From assembly GCF_904846175.1 (NCBI RefSeq), contig NZ_CAJGZM010000004.1, positions 310,001-374,000 on the forward strand: 64,000 nt of DNA, given 5' to 3'. Below are positions 28,501-36,354 of the stretch, one piece after another (the stretch's first letter is position 1; each line of letters starts with the position of its first letter). The notes beneath the pieces were generated by a model. It worked only from the letters and a program-made list of their open reading frames with translations. It had not been told where the DNA came from and did no database searches. The position numbers and the translations under genes were made by a program. The stretch is from Psychrobacter immobilis. GTDB lineage: Bacteria > Pseudomonadota > Gammaproteobacteria > Pseudomonadales > Moraxellaceae.

Positions 28501-29533
28501 CGGTCAAAGCTCCGAAGAAGACAGCTTACTTATACAAACGCCAACGCTAAACGGTGATAAAACGCTTAGCTTTAGCCGTAGCGAGCTGCAACAAGAGTGG
28601 AGTCAGGTCAGCTATCAAATCGCTCGCCGCCGTGACAATCCAGCTTGCGTGCAGCAAGAGTATGACTTGATTAGCGACGCTAGCCATAAAGGTCTTATCG
28701 CTGCACCAAACTTTAACCTCAACCAAAAAGTTGAAGAGCCATATCTAAATAGTCGCGAAACTAAGCCAAGAGTCGCTATCCTGCGTGAGCAAGGCGTCAA
28801 CGGTCAGACAGAAATGGCAGCAGGCTTTACCCAAGCTGGATTTGAAGCGGTCGACGTGCATATGAGTGATTTACTCAGTGGTCGTATCAATCTACGTGAC
28901 TTCGATGGTCTGGTCGCTTGTGGTGGCTTTAGTTACGGTGACGTACTGGGCGCAGGCTCTGGTTGGGCGAACTCTATCTTGTTCCATGACGAATTGCGCA
29001 TGCAGTTTGTGCGCTTCTTTGCCCGTCCTGATACCTTCTCACTCGGTGTCTGTAACGGTTGTCAGATGATGGCACAGTTAAAAGACCTCATCCCAGGCGC
29101 GGAAAACTTCCCACGCTTTATCGCCAATAAATCGGCTCGCTTTGAAGCGCGTACGGTTAACGTCAAAGTTGAGCGTACCAAGTCTATCTTGTTCAAAGGT
29201 ATGCAAGACAGTATCTTGCCAATCGCTATTGCTCATGGTGAAGGCTATGCTACTCTTAACGAGACAGAAATCGACGGTATGGAAAAACATGGTCAACTTG
29301 CCATGCGCTTTGTCGATAGCCAAGGTCAGTCAACTGAGACGTATCCGCTCAATCCAAACGGTTCGGTCGGCGGGGTCACGGGTCTGTGTAGCACTGACGG
29401 TCGCGTCACCATCATGATGCCGCACCCTGAGCGTACGCTACGTGCGTATAATCATAGCTGGAAACCAGAAGCGTGGGATGAGGACGGCGCGTGGATGCGG
29501 ATGTTCCGTAATGCCCGCGCATGGTTGCGTTAG
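25535..29533 (+). CDS. purL: Phosphoribosylformylglycinamidine synthase
   Basis: The large single-chain FGAM synthase: FGAR, glutamine and ATP give FGAM in purine synthesis. The chosen start gives 1332 residues, close to E. coli PurL (about 1295). The N-terminal domain is followed by the E-x-x-x-H-N-H-P-T-A-I motif near residue 310 and glycine-rich ATP loops. The C-terminal glutaminase shows the nucleophile in G-V-C-N-G-C-Q-M-M and the H-G-E-G-Y and H-P-E-R triad elements. The frame is open from 25391, but a promoter lies inside that stretch at 25459 and family members begin near residue 49 of it, so I start at 25535. It is transcribed alone. Confidence 0.95.
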   Translation: MMTIAGQPFLTDFQTQQLISQFQQKTELNVSQIHTQQVYVLSRELSGDEHKKALDLLAVDSATVLAAPKSNQLQVIVGPRFGTISPWASKATDIFNNCEIAINRVERVIVYTLTVDGEAGEKLPVDAEQLLFDRMTQSLVYDLNDVNKLFEDQQPASLNHIDVIGQGQSALESANTEFGFALSSEDIDYLMNAYVNELKRNPTDVELMMFAQANSEHCRHKIFNAEWTVDGAVQPKSLFQMIKNTYKANPQGILSAYKDNAAVMAGSEGLRFYPMPTDAMDANSVHPYDFHQEEIDILMKVETHNHPTAIAPYAGAATGAGGEIRDEGATGRGGKPKAGLTGFHVSHLHIPELAEKWEQSGQLSTQDYGTPDRMATSLEIMTEAPLGSANFSNEFGRPNLCGYFRSFQLDTSAAKDGSQMRGYHKPIMLAGGYGNIKRNLIEKNSIQQGDLLIVLGGPAMQIGLGGGAASSVDSGSFDEGLDFASVQRDNAEMERRCQEVIDRCWALAGNDVDASNNGKDGNPIVSLHDVGAGGLSNAMPELVNDHEMGAVLNLRKIPSLEAGMSPMAIWSNEAQERYVLAIRPESKDQFDAICARERCPYAILGEATEIRQLVVNDELLPEQPVDMPMQVLLGGTPQMKRSFSRQDTTLPALELGEVNLAESVKDVLRHPTVASKSFLISIGDRSITGMVVRDQFVGRYQVPVSDCAVTASGLIALDSQPMSGEAMSVGERTPVALINPKASARLAVGEAITNIAGARISQLSDITMSANWMAACGDDAEDAALFDAVYTVGEELCPALGIAIPVGKDSLSMRANWTDEDEKGSTDKSVVSPMSLVITAFAPVIDVAKTLTPELINGDSAFYRIDLSKGKLRLGGSILAQTLSQLGNDCPDLAQPSDLVDFFNFIQAGNSQGVISAYHDIGDGGLLATIAEMQFTSRQGIKLSLTDDNLLGQLFSEELGAVIQVLPENVAALMQMAEEFNVSDMLSLVGQSSEEDSLLIQTPTLNGDKTLSFSRSELQQEWSQVSYQIARRRDNPACVQQEYDLISDASHKGLIAAPNFNLNQKVEEPYLNSRETKPRVAILREQGVNGQTEMAAGFTQAGFEAVDVHMSDLLSGRINLRDFDGLVACGGFSYGDVLGAGSGWANSILFHDELRMQFVRFFARPDTFSLGVCNGCQMMAQLKDLIPGAENFPRFIANKSARFEARTVNVKVERTKSILFKGMQDSILPIAIAHGEGYATLNETEIDGMEKHGQLAMRFVDSQGQSTETYPLNPNGSVGGVTGLCSTDGRVTIMMPHPERTLRAYNHSWKPEAWDEDGAWMRMFRNARAWLR

Positions 29534-29559
29534 GATATAAGCTAAATTATTTTAAACAT

Positions 29560-29592
29560 AAAAAAAGGTGGGCTTCGGCTCACCTTTTTTTT
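29560..29592 (+). terminator. Rho-independent terminator of purL
   Basis: A stem AAAAAAGGTG(G)GC / GC(T)CACCTTTTTT closes a stable TTCG tetraloop and is followed by a T run. Confidence 0.92.
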
Positions 29593-29626
29593 ATTTGGGA
29601 TTTGAGGTTTTTAGAAGCAGGGGAGC

Positions 29627-29767
29627 TAATCCCGCCTTCCGCTTGTATCTGCCAGTCTGGGCGAGGCGGTAACACGAGTTGAGATGTTGCTGTTACCTCG
29701 ACACCACCTCAAACTCTAGCCACCACAACTCGCCCAAACCAGCAGGATACCGCTACAGTCGGGGCTA
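29627..29767. repeat. Nested palindromic intergenic element, about 141 bp
   Basis: Two imperfect inverted arms of about 39 bases lie at 29627-29665 and 29729-29767. They share the core GTATC-(C)TGC-x-x-GT-x-TGGGCGAG, read inward on each strand, and have TA-x-x-CCCG at their outer ends. Between them a second hairpin pairs GGTAACA (29668-29674) with TGTTACC (29691-29697). GAGTTGAG and CTCAAACTC give a third partial pairing. The G+C content is higher than the surroundings. No coding capacity or transposase is seen. It looks like a REP/MITE-type dispersed element or a structured RNA. Confidence 0.7.
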
Positions 29768-29852
29768 AAACGCGCTTCAAAGCAACCATTTGATAATAAA
29801 TCAATCTGAGATTTAGTTTTAATCGGTGCGCTAGGTGCACACTACGAACTTT

Positions 29853-30248
29853 TCAATAAAACCAATCGCCATTGCGAAGATTTTCTATATCTCTGTCACT
29901 TGATTTACGCACCATGTTAGATATTGTACCGTTAGCTTGTCCATGGTCTAGCTTTGTAAGAAAAGTATTGACCTCAGATTCATTCGCATGAAGTATCTTA
30001 TCTAAGTAATATCGTTGTTCACTCTTGTCTAATGCAATTTCTTGAAGTTGAAAGGGTCTATGTAGCGCAGCTTGAAGCAATGCCACTCTATATTTATCGT
30101 TCTCGATTACTTCAAAGTCTTGAGCATTTATATCTATGATCACGTTATATTCTGCTAAGCCACTTTCAACAGAAATATTTAAAGTGTAAGCTTCATTTTC
30201 TGCTTTAGCTAGCATACGAAGATCATAAAATATGATTTTTTTATCCAT
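29853..30248 (-). CDS. Hypothetical protein
   Basis: A 131-residue soluble protein that I do not recognise. It has a beta-rich N-terminal half (alternating hydrophobics around residues 20-55), then an acidic helical C-terminal half ending in D-W-F-Y. No signal peptide, membrane segment or catalytic motif is visible. AGGA lies 8 bases before the ATG. It begins 8 bases after the small coiled protein gene on the same strand, so the two are probably cotranscribed. Confidence 0.6.
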   Translation of the reverse strand: MDKKIIFYDLRMLAKAENEAYTLNISVESGLAEYNVIIDINAQDFEVIENDKYRVALLQAALHRPFQLQEIALDKSEQRYYLDKILHANESEVNTFLTKLDHGQANGTISNMVRKSSDRDIENLRNGDWFY

Positions 30249-30256
30249 ATTTTTTC

Positions 30257-30439
30257 CTAATCAGCTTTCCCTTTCTTAGCCTCAGCAATCAACTCATGAA
30301 TCTTCGCACTTTCTTTTAGCACGCAAGCTTCATACGCAGAGAGAGGTTCAGCTTCTTGCTGTTTTGCTTGCTCTTGTTTGGCTTTTTCTTCTAAATACTT
30401 TTGAAGATCGTCTTGCTCGTTTGGTTGTGAGTTACTCAT
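30257..30439 (-). CDS. Small charged helical protein
   Basis: A 60-residue, highly charged protein rich in Glu, Lys, Gln and Ala, predicted to be one continuous helix or coiled coil (about residues 10-58). It has one cysteine and no signal peptide. A good AGGAG ribosome site 9 bases before the ATG supports it being real. It lies 29 bases after the amidase gene and 8 bases before the 131-residue hypothetical gene. The two may act as partners, but there is no direct evidence. Confidence 0.6.
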   Translation of the reverse strand: MSNSQPNEQDDLQKYLEEKAKQEQAKQQEAEPLSAYEACVLKESAKIHELIAEAKKGKAD

Positions 30440-30468
30440 GGCTCATGTCTCCTAATATTTTTTATTCA

Positions 30469-31353
30469 TTAATAAAAGTCATCACGACCAGCATACTTCT
30501 TATTGAGTGCCTTTAAAATAGCATACGTTTCTAAATCCAGCTCGCCCGTTGGTTGTTGCGGACGGAAATGCAGTTGAAAGGCATACAAGACATTACGACT
30601 AGCTTTATCCCATTCATCAGTGTTATTGATTTGATAACCATAATCGCGTAACGCTTGCTTAATCTCAGGTATCGTTGCTGCTGAAAATGTGTCTTGATGC
30701 ATAAAGAATTGCTTATCAAAGTCATCATACCAAGCGCCAATGCCATACTCTTTATACAGTCGCCGCCACGGGAACTTTGCACCGGGGTCGATTTTACGCG
30801 AGGGTGCCATATCCGCATGACCGATGATATTCTTTGGTGAAATTTTATATCTCGCTGCCAATTCTTGCACCAATTGCGCGACTTTTTTAATCTGCAACTC
30901 ATCAAATTCAACATAGTGCTCGTAAGGATGGTAGTCGAGATTGCCATTTTTTAAGGCGTTTCGATATTCAGGTTTAATCCCGCTATTTACAATCTCAATG
31001 CCAATAGAGGTATCGTTAAGTATCGTTCTACCTGCAAAGCCACCATCGCCAGCATGCCAAGCGCGTTCACTTTCAGGTACTAAGTTATAAATTTTATTAT
31101 CGTCATGGTCTAAAATCAGATAGTGAGCGCTGACTTGACCAGTGGTCAAAGTATTTATCGATCTGGCATTATTTGAGACGGTATAGTGCAGGACGATGGA
31201 TTTAATCCGCTCGCTCTTGCCTTGGGCTTGATAGGTATCACTATCGATAATGAAAGGTTCAGTGTTCGCTATTTGCGTGTTATTAGTGGTCACACAACCA
31301 ATTAGGGGCAGCGTTAAGGCACACGCCAATGCTAAAAATATGTTTTTTACCAT
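30469..31353 (-). CDS. amiD: N-acetylmuramoyl-L-alanine amidase, AmiD-like lipoprotein
   Basis: An outer-membrane-anchored peptidoglycan amidase of the amidase_2 family, which cleaves the bond between MurNAc and the stem peptide. The lipobox P-L-I-G-C gives Cys20. The zinc-site histidines are in I-V-L-H-Y-T (about residue 57) and I-G-H-A-D-M-A-P near 177, followed by K-I-D-P-G. H-A-G near 100 is also typical. A C-terminal peptidoglycan-binding helical domain spans about 220-290. The 294 residues match AmiD. It starts 6 bases after the MOSC gene, so the two are cotranscribed. Confidence 0.88.
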   Translation of the reverse strand: MVKNIFLALACALTLPLIGCVTTNNTQIANTEPFIIDSDTYQAQGKSERIKSIVLHYTVSNNARSINTLTTGQVSAHYLILDHDDNKIYNLVPESERAWHAGDGGFAGRTILNDTSIGIEIVNSGIKPEYRNALKNGNLDYHPYEHYVEFDELQIKKVAQLVQELAARYKISPKNIIGHADMAPSRKIDPGAKFPWRRLYKEYGIGAWYDDFDKQFFMHQDTFSAATIPEIKQALRDYGYQINNTDEWDKASRNVLYAFQLHFRPQQPTGELDLETYAILKALNKKYAGRDDFY

Positions 31354-31359
31354 GAAATA

Positions 31360-32127
31360 TTAACCCTTTTGAACCTTCTTCGCCAAAACCGTTTTCCAGC
31401 TGTCTTCCAAACATTCAATCGTAAGCCAAGGCTCAATCACTTCGATATCAAATTTTTCTTTTGAATTTGATAGCTGCCACAATGTCTCAAGTGTCGCAAA
31501 AGGATAGGGACGCTCGATGAGATATACGGGTAAATCAGCGCTAATAATGCCATCACGTACGACCTGAAAATACCAGCCAGCGATACCTTGTTTAGTCACC
31601 CAAGAGGCGATATTGGGCACCTTACTAAATTGCCCGATTTGGTCATTGATTTTGTAGCATGGACGGCGCGGTTGTACGATGCGAAGTTGTACGCTCTCGT
31701 TATTATCATTATTGCCATACTTCCCACCATATTGAAAAACATCACCAATACACACCGTCGACTCATCCATTGCAGGCAGACCATTTACTGCTTCAGTCGT
31801 TAAGTTTTCACCTAGTGTGCCAACGCGTACCTTCAAACCAAACTCAGCGTTAATCTTATCGTAAGTCGCCGTTGCTAGTTGATGTACGGCTTTTAGTGGG
31901 CCGCCATGATGGCGTCGATCGGCTTGTTCATCGGTGGTGAGACCCATAAAATTGACCGCGACAGGCGCTTTGATGGGCGCTTTATCAATCGCGCTCATCT
32001 CTTCACGGGCGAATGGCATGGCTTTGCCAGCACGAACGCAGATTAGATTGGCGATATGTAGCGGTAAAGGTTGATTGAAATCAGTGCTATTTTTTTGGCT
32101 AGAAGACGTTATCGTTTCTATGTTCAT
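31360..32127 (-). CDS. MOSC domain protein (YiiM-like)
   Basis: A 255-residue MOSC-domain protein. The H-G-G-P-L-K-A-V-H motif near residue 75, G-E-N-L-T-T near 105 and the R-R-P-C-Y-K segment with the conserved cysteine near 156 match the YiiM type. A C-terminal 3-alpha domain follows. YiiM-like proteins reduce N-hydroxylated compounds using molybdenum cofactor; this is family knowledge. I chose the ATG at 32127 because AGGA lies 8 bases upstream; the frame is open to 32163. It is the first gene of an apparent MOSC-amiD-two-small-gene transcript. Confidence 0.85.
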   Translation of the reverse strand: MNIETITSSSQKNSTDFNQPLPLHIANLICVRAGKAMPFAREEMSAIDKAPIKAPVAVNFMGLTTDEQADRRHHGGPLKAVHQLATATYDKINAEFGLKVRVGTLGENLTTEAVNGLPAMDESTVCIGDVFQYGGKYGNNDNNESVQLRIVQPRRPCYKINDQIGQFSKVPNIASWVTKQGIAGWYFQVVRDGIISADLPVYLIERPYPFATLETLWQLSNSKEKFDIEVIEPWLTIECLEDSWKTVLAKKVQKG

Positions 32128-32285
32128 GGAATATCCTAATCGATAGCGGTTTTTTAGGCGCATGGTTTTATCGTTAGTGGTATAAATAATGCGTATTATC
32201 TTAGCCTAATCATGCGGCTGATTATACGGTTGCGGCATTTTAAAGTTTATCAGAACGTCAAAATTTATAGGTGCTACTTTTTAAA

Positions 32286-32319
32286 CAAAAAAAGACCAGA
32301 ATAGCTATCTGGTCTTTTT
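32286..32319. terminator. Rho-independent terminator downstream of rsfS
   Basis: A stem AAAAAGACCAGA/TCTGGTCTTTTT with a 7-base loop. Read on the minus strand it ends the nadD-rsfS transcript. Confidence 0.85.
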
Positions 32320-32364
32320 ACTTGTGCGTTTTTCAGTATTAAACAATTATCGCAATGGATAATC

Positions 32365-32778
32365 TTATTTGTTTTTGTTGCGGCGACCAGCGGTTTTCTT
32401 TTCACGTGGGACGGCGACCAGCTCAGCCAATTGCTCAGGTGATGACCATAGACCTTCTAAGTCATAAAACTCGCGGGCTTGTGGGGTCATCATATGCACG
32501 ACAACTGCACCCAAATCAATCAAGGTCCAGTCAGAGTCGATACCGCCTTCACGGCCAAGTGGCATAAAACCTGCTAGCTTCGCTTCAGCGCCGACGCTAT
32601 CTGCCATCGCGCGTACATGGCGTTTAGACGTACCATCAGCGATGACGATACGCTCCATCACGTCAGTTAAGCTTTCTACATTCATTACGGTGATATTTTT
32701 CGCTTTCATATCGTCTAGTGCGCTTTCGACTACCGCTAAGCATTCTTTTAAGCGTTCGTCAGTCATGGTGTTGGTCAT
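32365..32778 (-). CDS. rsfS: Ribosome silencing factor RsfS
   Basis: RsfS binds ribosomal protein L14 and blocks 30S-50S joining during starvation. The fold shows D-M-K-A-K-N-I near residue 18 and A-D-G-T-S-x-R-H-V near 53. W-T-L-I-D-L-G-A-V-V-V-H near 105 and the R-E-F-Y-D-L-E segment follow. At 137 residues it is longer than E. coli RsfS (105) by a basic tail (K-K-T-A-G-R-R-N-K-N-K). It follows nadD on the same strand after a 141-base gap, the standard neighbourhood. Confidence 0.9.
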   Translation of the reverse strand: MTNTMTDERLKECLAVVESALDDMKAKNITVMNVESLTDVMERIVIADGTSKRHVRAMADSVGAEAKLAGFMPLGREGGIDSDWTLIDLGAVVVHMMTPQAREFYDLEGLWSSPEQLAELVAVPREKKTAGRRNKNK

Positions 32779-32919
32779 AAAATGTAATCTCTTGAATCGT
32801 AAATATTAAAAATAAAATGGTAAATCGTCAATTTGCATAAAGTTGTATGGCCGAGCTGACCCAATATGAGCAGTGACGTATCTAGGCAAGGCATACAAAA
32901 TGACAATAATATGATGATT

Positions 32920-33816
32920 TTAACGGAATTGAGCAGCAGAATATAGCTGATGGGCAATAATATATTGATAAACAGCAGGATTTAGCCATTTAGCGAATGA
33001 ATTGGGTGCAGTATCGCCTATGATATCATTTATTGGTTGCAAAGATGCGATTTGCGTTTCGGCAGCGTGCTTTATATTTAGAGATTGAGGCGCTTGCGGT
33101 CGTTGTTGATAAAGTTGTCGTTGCAGTTGCTGACGTATTTGGGTGCTCGATATCGCTGACACAGGGCGCGGGTCTATATAGATGCGACCTTGGTTAGGAT
33201 TTTTCAAGATAGGACAGTCTGTTAAATGTTCGCTAGGCGCTATAATAAGTTCTGTAGCTGAAGCAGTGCTTAAAGATTGTAGCGATGCAGGAAGTTGAGA
33301 TTTTAACTGGGTAGGGGAGTTAGTTGCAGGGAGGTTTTGATTAAATTCAGAAGTTTCTTCACGATTAAATACCCATAAATTGACATAATCTGTGAGGCGT
33401 AAACCGTCTTTCCATTTATCCAAACTGCGCGCGCTATCCATCCCCATGATAAATATCAAACTGTCATTTGGATAGCGGTCGCGTAATGTCTGTACGCTAT
33501 CGATGGTATAGACGGGCGGCGCTTGCCAAAGTTCAATCTCATTAATTTGTAATGGCGTATCTTGTATTGCCAGCTTTAGCATGGTCAAGCGGTGCTCAGG
33601 CTTGGTGCTGTCTTCTTTAAAAGGCGAGCGCGCATTGGGCAATAATGACACCTGTAACTCGCGCTGTTGCAGCTTAGCTAGCGGTGATAAATGCTCATAA
33701 ACATACATCGCTAACTGTAAATGACCATTATGCACAGGATCAAATGAGCCACCCAAATAAGCACGAATAGCTGAGGCAGTTTTTATTGTAGGGTAATGAT
33801 GAACAGTATTTGGCAT
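32920..33816 (-). CDS. nadD: Nicotinate-nucleotide adenylyltransferase
   Basis: NadD adenylates nicotinate mononucleotide, the step before NAD synthetase. The nucleotidyltransferase G-G-S-F-D-P-V-H-N-G-H motif lies at about residues 22-32, and an I-S-S-T-Q-I-R motif near residue 225 is the family's ISST-x-(I/V)-R. At 298 residues it is longer than usual (about 215) because of a Ser/Thr/Gln/Pro-rich insert between about 155 and 205 and a long C-terminal part. The insert is low in complexity and may be a disordered loop. It pairs with rsfS downstream. Confidence 0.88.
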   Translation of the reverse strand: MPNTVHHYPTIKTASAIRAYLGGSFDPVHNGHLQLAMYVYEHLSPLAKLQQRELQVSLLPNARSPFKEDSTKPEHRLTMLKLAIQDTPLQINEIELWQAPPVYTIDSVQTLRDRYPNDSLIFIMGMDSARSLDKWKDGLRLTDYVNLWVFNREETSEFNQNLPATNSPTQLKSQLPASLQSLSTASATELIIAPSEHLTDCPILKNPNQGRIYIDPRPVSAISSTQIRQQLQRQLYQQRPQAPQSLNIKHAAETQIASLQPINDIIGDTAPNSFAKWLNPAVYQYIIAHQLYSAAQFR

Positions 33817-33955
33817 AAATGAGTGAATAAAAATCTGATAAAAAGGCGGTTATGGTTAATTTATTTTAAATTGACTATAACATGTGGCCATTCACTTATC
33901 GCACTTATTGCGCTTATCGATTTTATTATGCCTAACTATAGCGGTTAAGCGCCAA

Positions 33956-33990
33956 TAAAAAACCGACCATCATAGCGATAGTCGGTTAAA
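33956..33990 (-). terminator. Rho-independent terminator of ackA-pta
   Basis: On the minus strand AACCGAC/GTCGGTT (with an inner ATC/GAT-type pairing) is followed by TTTTTTATT, 33 bases beyond the pta stop. Confidence 0.82.
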
Positions 33991-34022
33991 TATAGAATGA
34001 TTACTTATAAATTTTAACGTAA

Positions 34023-36179
34023 TTAAATCGCATCGCTATCGGCTTGGATGGCAGTTAGAGCGATGGTATAAATAATATCATCGACCAAGGCACCACGGGA
34101 TAAGTCATTAACGGGTTTATTTAAGCCTTGCAACATCGGCCCGACGCTGACCACATTGGCGCTACGTTGTACCGCTTTATATGTGGTATTACCCGTATTT
34201 AGGTCAGGGAAGATAAAGACATTGGCTTGTCCTGCAACCAGTGAGTCAGGCGCTTTTTGTTTACCGACGCTCATGACCGAAGCGGCATCATATTGCAGTG
34301 GTCCATCAACAGCAAGATGCGGCGCACGCTGGCGGACGATTTCAGTCGCACGGATGACTTTTTCGACATCAGCGCCAGTACCTGATGAGCCAGTTGAGTA
34401 GCTAATCATCGCCACTTTTGGATTGATACCAAAGGCAGCGGCAGACTGTGCCGATTGAATAGCGATTTCAGCGAGCTCTTCAGCATTTGGATTTGGATTG
34501 ATAGCGCAGTCACCATAGACCACCACTTGCTCAGGCAACAGCATAAAGAATACTGACGATACGAGCGAGTACTGCGGCGCGGTTTTAATCAACTGAAAGG
34601 CTGGGCGCACGGTATTCGCCGTGGTATGTATCGCCCCAGAAACGAGACCGTCAACTTCATTCATCTCGAGCATGGTCGTACCCAAATAAACCGTATCTTT
34701 TAGGTATTCAGCGGCCACTTCAGCATTGGTTTTACCTTTACGGCGCTCAACCACAGCGGCGATATATTTAGCCATATCAAGGGTGTCAGGATCGATAATC
34801 TCAAGCCCTTCAGGCAACACTAAGTCACGGTTTTTAGCGACTTGCTCGACGTCGCTGCGTTTCGCTAGCAATACACAGTTAGCGATACCGCGGCTTTGAC
34901 AAATACAAGCAGCTTCGACCGTACGTGGTTCAGAGCCTTCTGGTAAGACGATACGTTTTTTGGCACTTTGTGCTTTTTTGACCACCTGATGACGGAATGC
35001 TGAAGGTGATAAACGCGTCTCATATTCTTGACTAAAATATTCTTTAATCCAGTTAAGGTCTAAATGCGCGGCAACATAACTCGCTACTTCTTCGGCGCGC
35101 TCGGTATCATCGCTTGGAATCTCAGCGCTCATATGCACAAGACTTTGTACAGTCTCATAACTGTCACTTTCGACACTCATGACCGGAATACCGGTTTTTA
35201 GCGCCGATTGCCAAAGCTCGGCCACCGTTGGGCTTGGTACTACGCCGCCGGTTAACACCAGTCCTGCCAGTGGAATGCCATTGATGCAGGCAAGTCCCGC
35301 TGCCAATAATAAATCATCGCGGTCGCCCGGTACGACGATCAGCGTGCCACGTTTAAAGACTTCATCGACCCGCGCAACCGAGCGCGCCGTCAAACTGATA
35401 CGATTGATACGGCGCGATTTTGCTTCACCAACATTTAACCAAGTAGCATCAAGCTCAGCGGCGATATCCCACGTACGCGGTACCGAAAGTGAATCGCTAA
35501 ATGGTACCACGCCGATTAAGCGGAACTGCTCAGTATTAAAATGCGGTGATAGGCGCTGAACTTCTTGTATAAAACCTTGGTCTAAATGAACGACGGCTTC
35601 ACCCGGGGCGACCATTTGATTTTCAATGGTGCTTTGGACATTTGGCAAATCATGCATACGCATTAAAATACAGCCAAGCATACGATCACTGGCCATACCA
35701 CCAAATTCACGAGCATGGACGTCAAGCTTGTCGGCTAAATAGGCAGGTTTGCTGCTATCTGCGGTACTGACAAAGATGATTTTGGCGTCTAACGCATTGG
35801 CAATCGCGCGGTTGATCTGTGACGCATAAGAGGTCTCAGTCGTCGATACTAAGCCTTCGCAAATGACCACATCATAGTCATCACCAAGGGTATTATAATT
35901 AACGACTACTTCTTCCATCAAGTCATCAAGATTGTCATCACCAAGCATACGCTCAACGCGTTGACGGCTGATAGACTTAGGCGGGTTAAGACCAAAAGCA
36001 TGCATGGCCAAGGCGCTTGAGCTGTCTAGACTGTTTTGTTTATCAAGGGTGTCGTCTTGCAAAAATGGCTTCATAAAGCCTGCTTTGATACCATTATAAT
36101 CAAAAGCACGAATCAAACCTAACGCCGCTGACGTCACACCGATACCGCGGCTGATAGGCACAAGTAAAAAAGTTTGCAT
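34023..36179 (-). CDS. pta: Phosphate acetyltransferase, long form
   Basis: Pta interconverts acetyl-CoA and acetyl phosphate. The 718-residue long form has three parts. There is an N-terminal P-loop-like (BioD-fold) domain (about 1-220) and a DRTGG regulatory domain (about 220-340). The catalytic PTA_PTB domain (about 385-715) shows R-I-V-L-P-E-G-S-E-P-R, T-T-A-N-T-V-R-P and S-Y-S-T-G-S-S-G-T-G. It is downstream of ackA on the same strand, separated by 175 bases that hold a hairpin and 20-bp repeats. AGGA precedes the ATG. Confidence 0.95.
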   Translation of the reverse strand: MQTFLLVPISRGIGVTSAALGLIRAFDYNGIKAGFMKPFLQDDTLDKQNSLDSSSALAMHAFGLNPPKSISRQRVERMLGDDNLDDLMEEVVVNYNTLGDDYDVVICEGLVSTTETSYASQINRAIANALDAKIIFVSTADSSKPAYLADKLDVHAREFGGMASDRMLGCILMRMHDLPNVQSTIENQMVAPGEAVVHLDQGFIQEVQRLSPHFNTEQFRLIGVVPFSDSLSVPRTWDIAAELDATWLNVGEAKSRRINRISLTARSVARVDEVFKRGTLIVVPGDRDDLLLAAGLACINGIPLAGLVLTGGVVPSPTVAELWQSALKTGIPVMSVESDSYETVQSLVHMSAEIPSDDTERAEEVASYVAAHLDLNWIKEYFSQEYETRLSPSAFRHQVVKKAQSAKKRIVLPEGSEPRTVEAACICQSRGIANCVLLAKRSDVEQVAKNRDLVLPEGLEIIDPDTLDMAKYIAAVVERRKGKTNAEVAAEYLKDTVYLGTTMLEMNEVDGLVSGAIHTTANTVRPAFQLIKTAPQYSLVSSVFFMLLPEQVVVYGDCAINPNPNAEELAEIAIQSAQSAAAFGINPKVAMISYSTGSSGTGADVEKVIRATEIVRQRAPHLAVDGPLQYDAASVMSVGKQKAPDSLVAGQANVFIFPDLNTGNTTYKAVQRSANVVSVGPMLQGLNKPVNDLSRGALVDDIIYTIALTAIQADSDAI

Positions 36180-36210
36180 AATGTATCCTACTGTTTATTA
36201 TATTTTTAAC

Positions 36211-36253
36211 GAGGTTCTCATTCTTTTATCTATAAAACAGTTCTGAGAACCTC
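36211..36253. other. 10-bp inverted repeat in the ackA-pta spacer
   Basis: GAGGTTCTCA and TGAGAACCTC flank a 23-base loop, 30-75 bases before the pta start. It is directly next to the 20-bp repeat block. There is no T tract on the minus strand, so it is not a simple terminator. Confidence 0.85.
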
Positions 36254-36260
36254 TGATACG

Positions 36261-36340
36261 CATTGCTATTAATCTTTATGCGTTTCCACTAGTCTTTAAG
36301 CATTGCCACTAGTCTTGACACGTTGCTAATAGTGCTTAGA
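36261..36340. repeat. 20-bp tandem repeats x 4 between ackA and pta
   Basis: Four exact 20-base periods (36261, 36281, 36301, 36321) have the approximate consensus CRTTGCYAMTAGTCTTTARR. The second and third copies share CCACTAGTCTT. A fifth, weaker copy at 36341-36360 runs into the ackA stop codon. The period is about two turns of the helix, as in iterons or clustered regulator sites. Confidence 0.75.
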
Positions 36341-36354
36341 TATTAATAATAGAC

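Noticed and set aside
29142..29417. 91-codon frame inside purL
   Set aside because: It overlaps the conserved glutaminase domain in another frame and is a shadow.
29627..29767. Integron attC site
   Set aside because: Length and folding fit, but the conserved GTTRRRY/RYYYAAC ends are absent and no integrase or cassettes are present.
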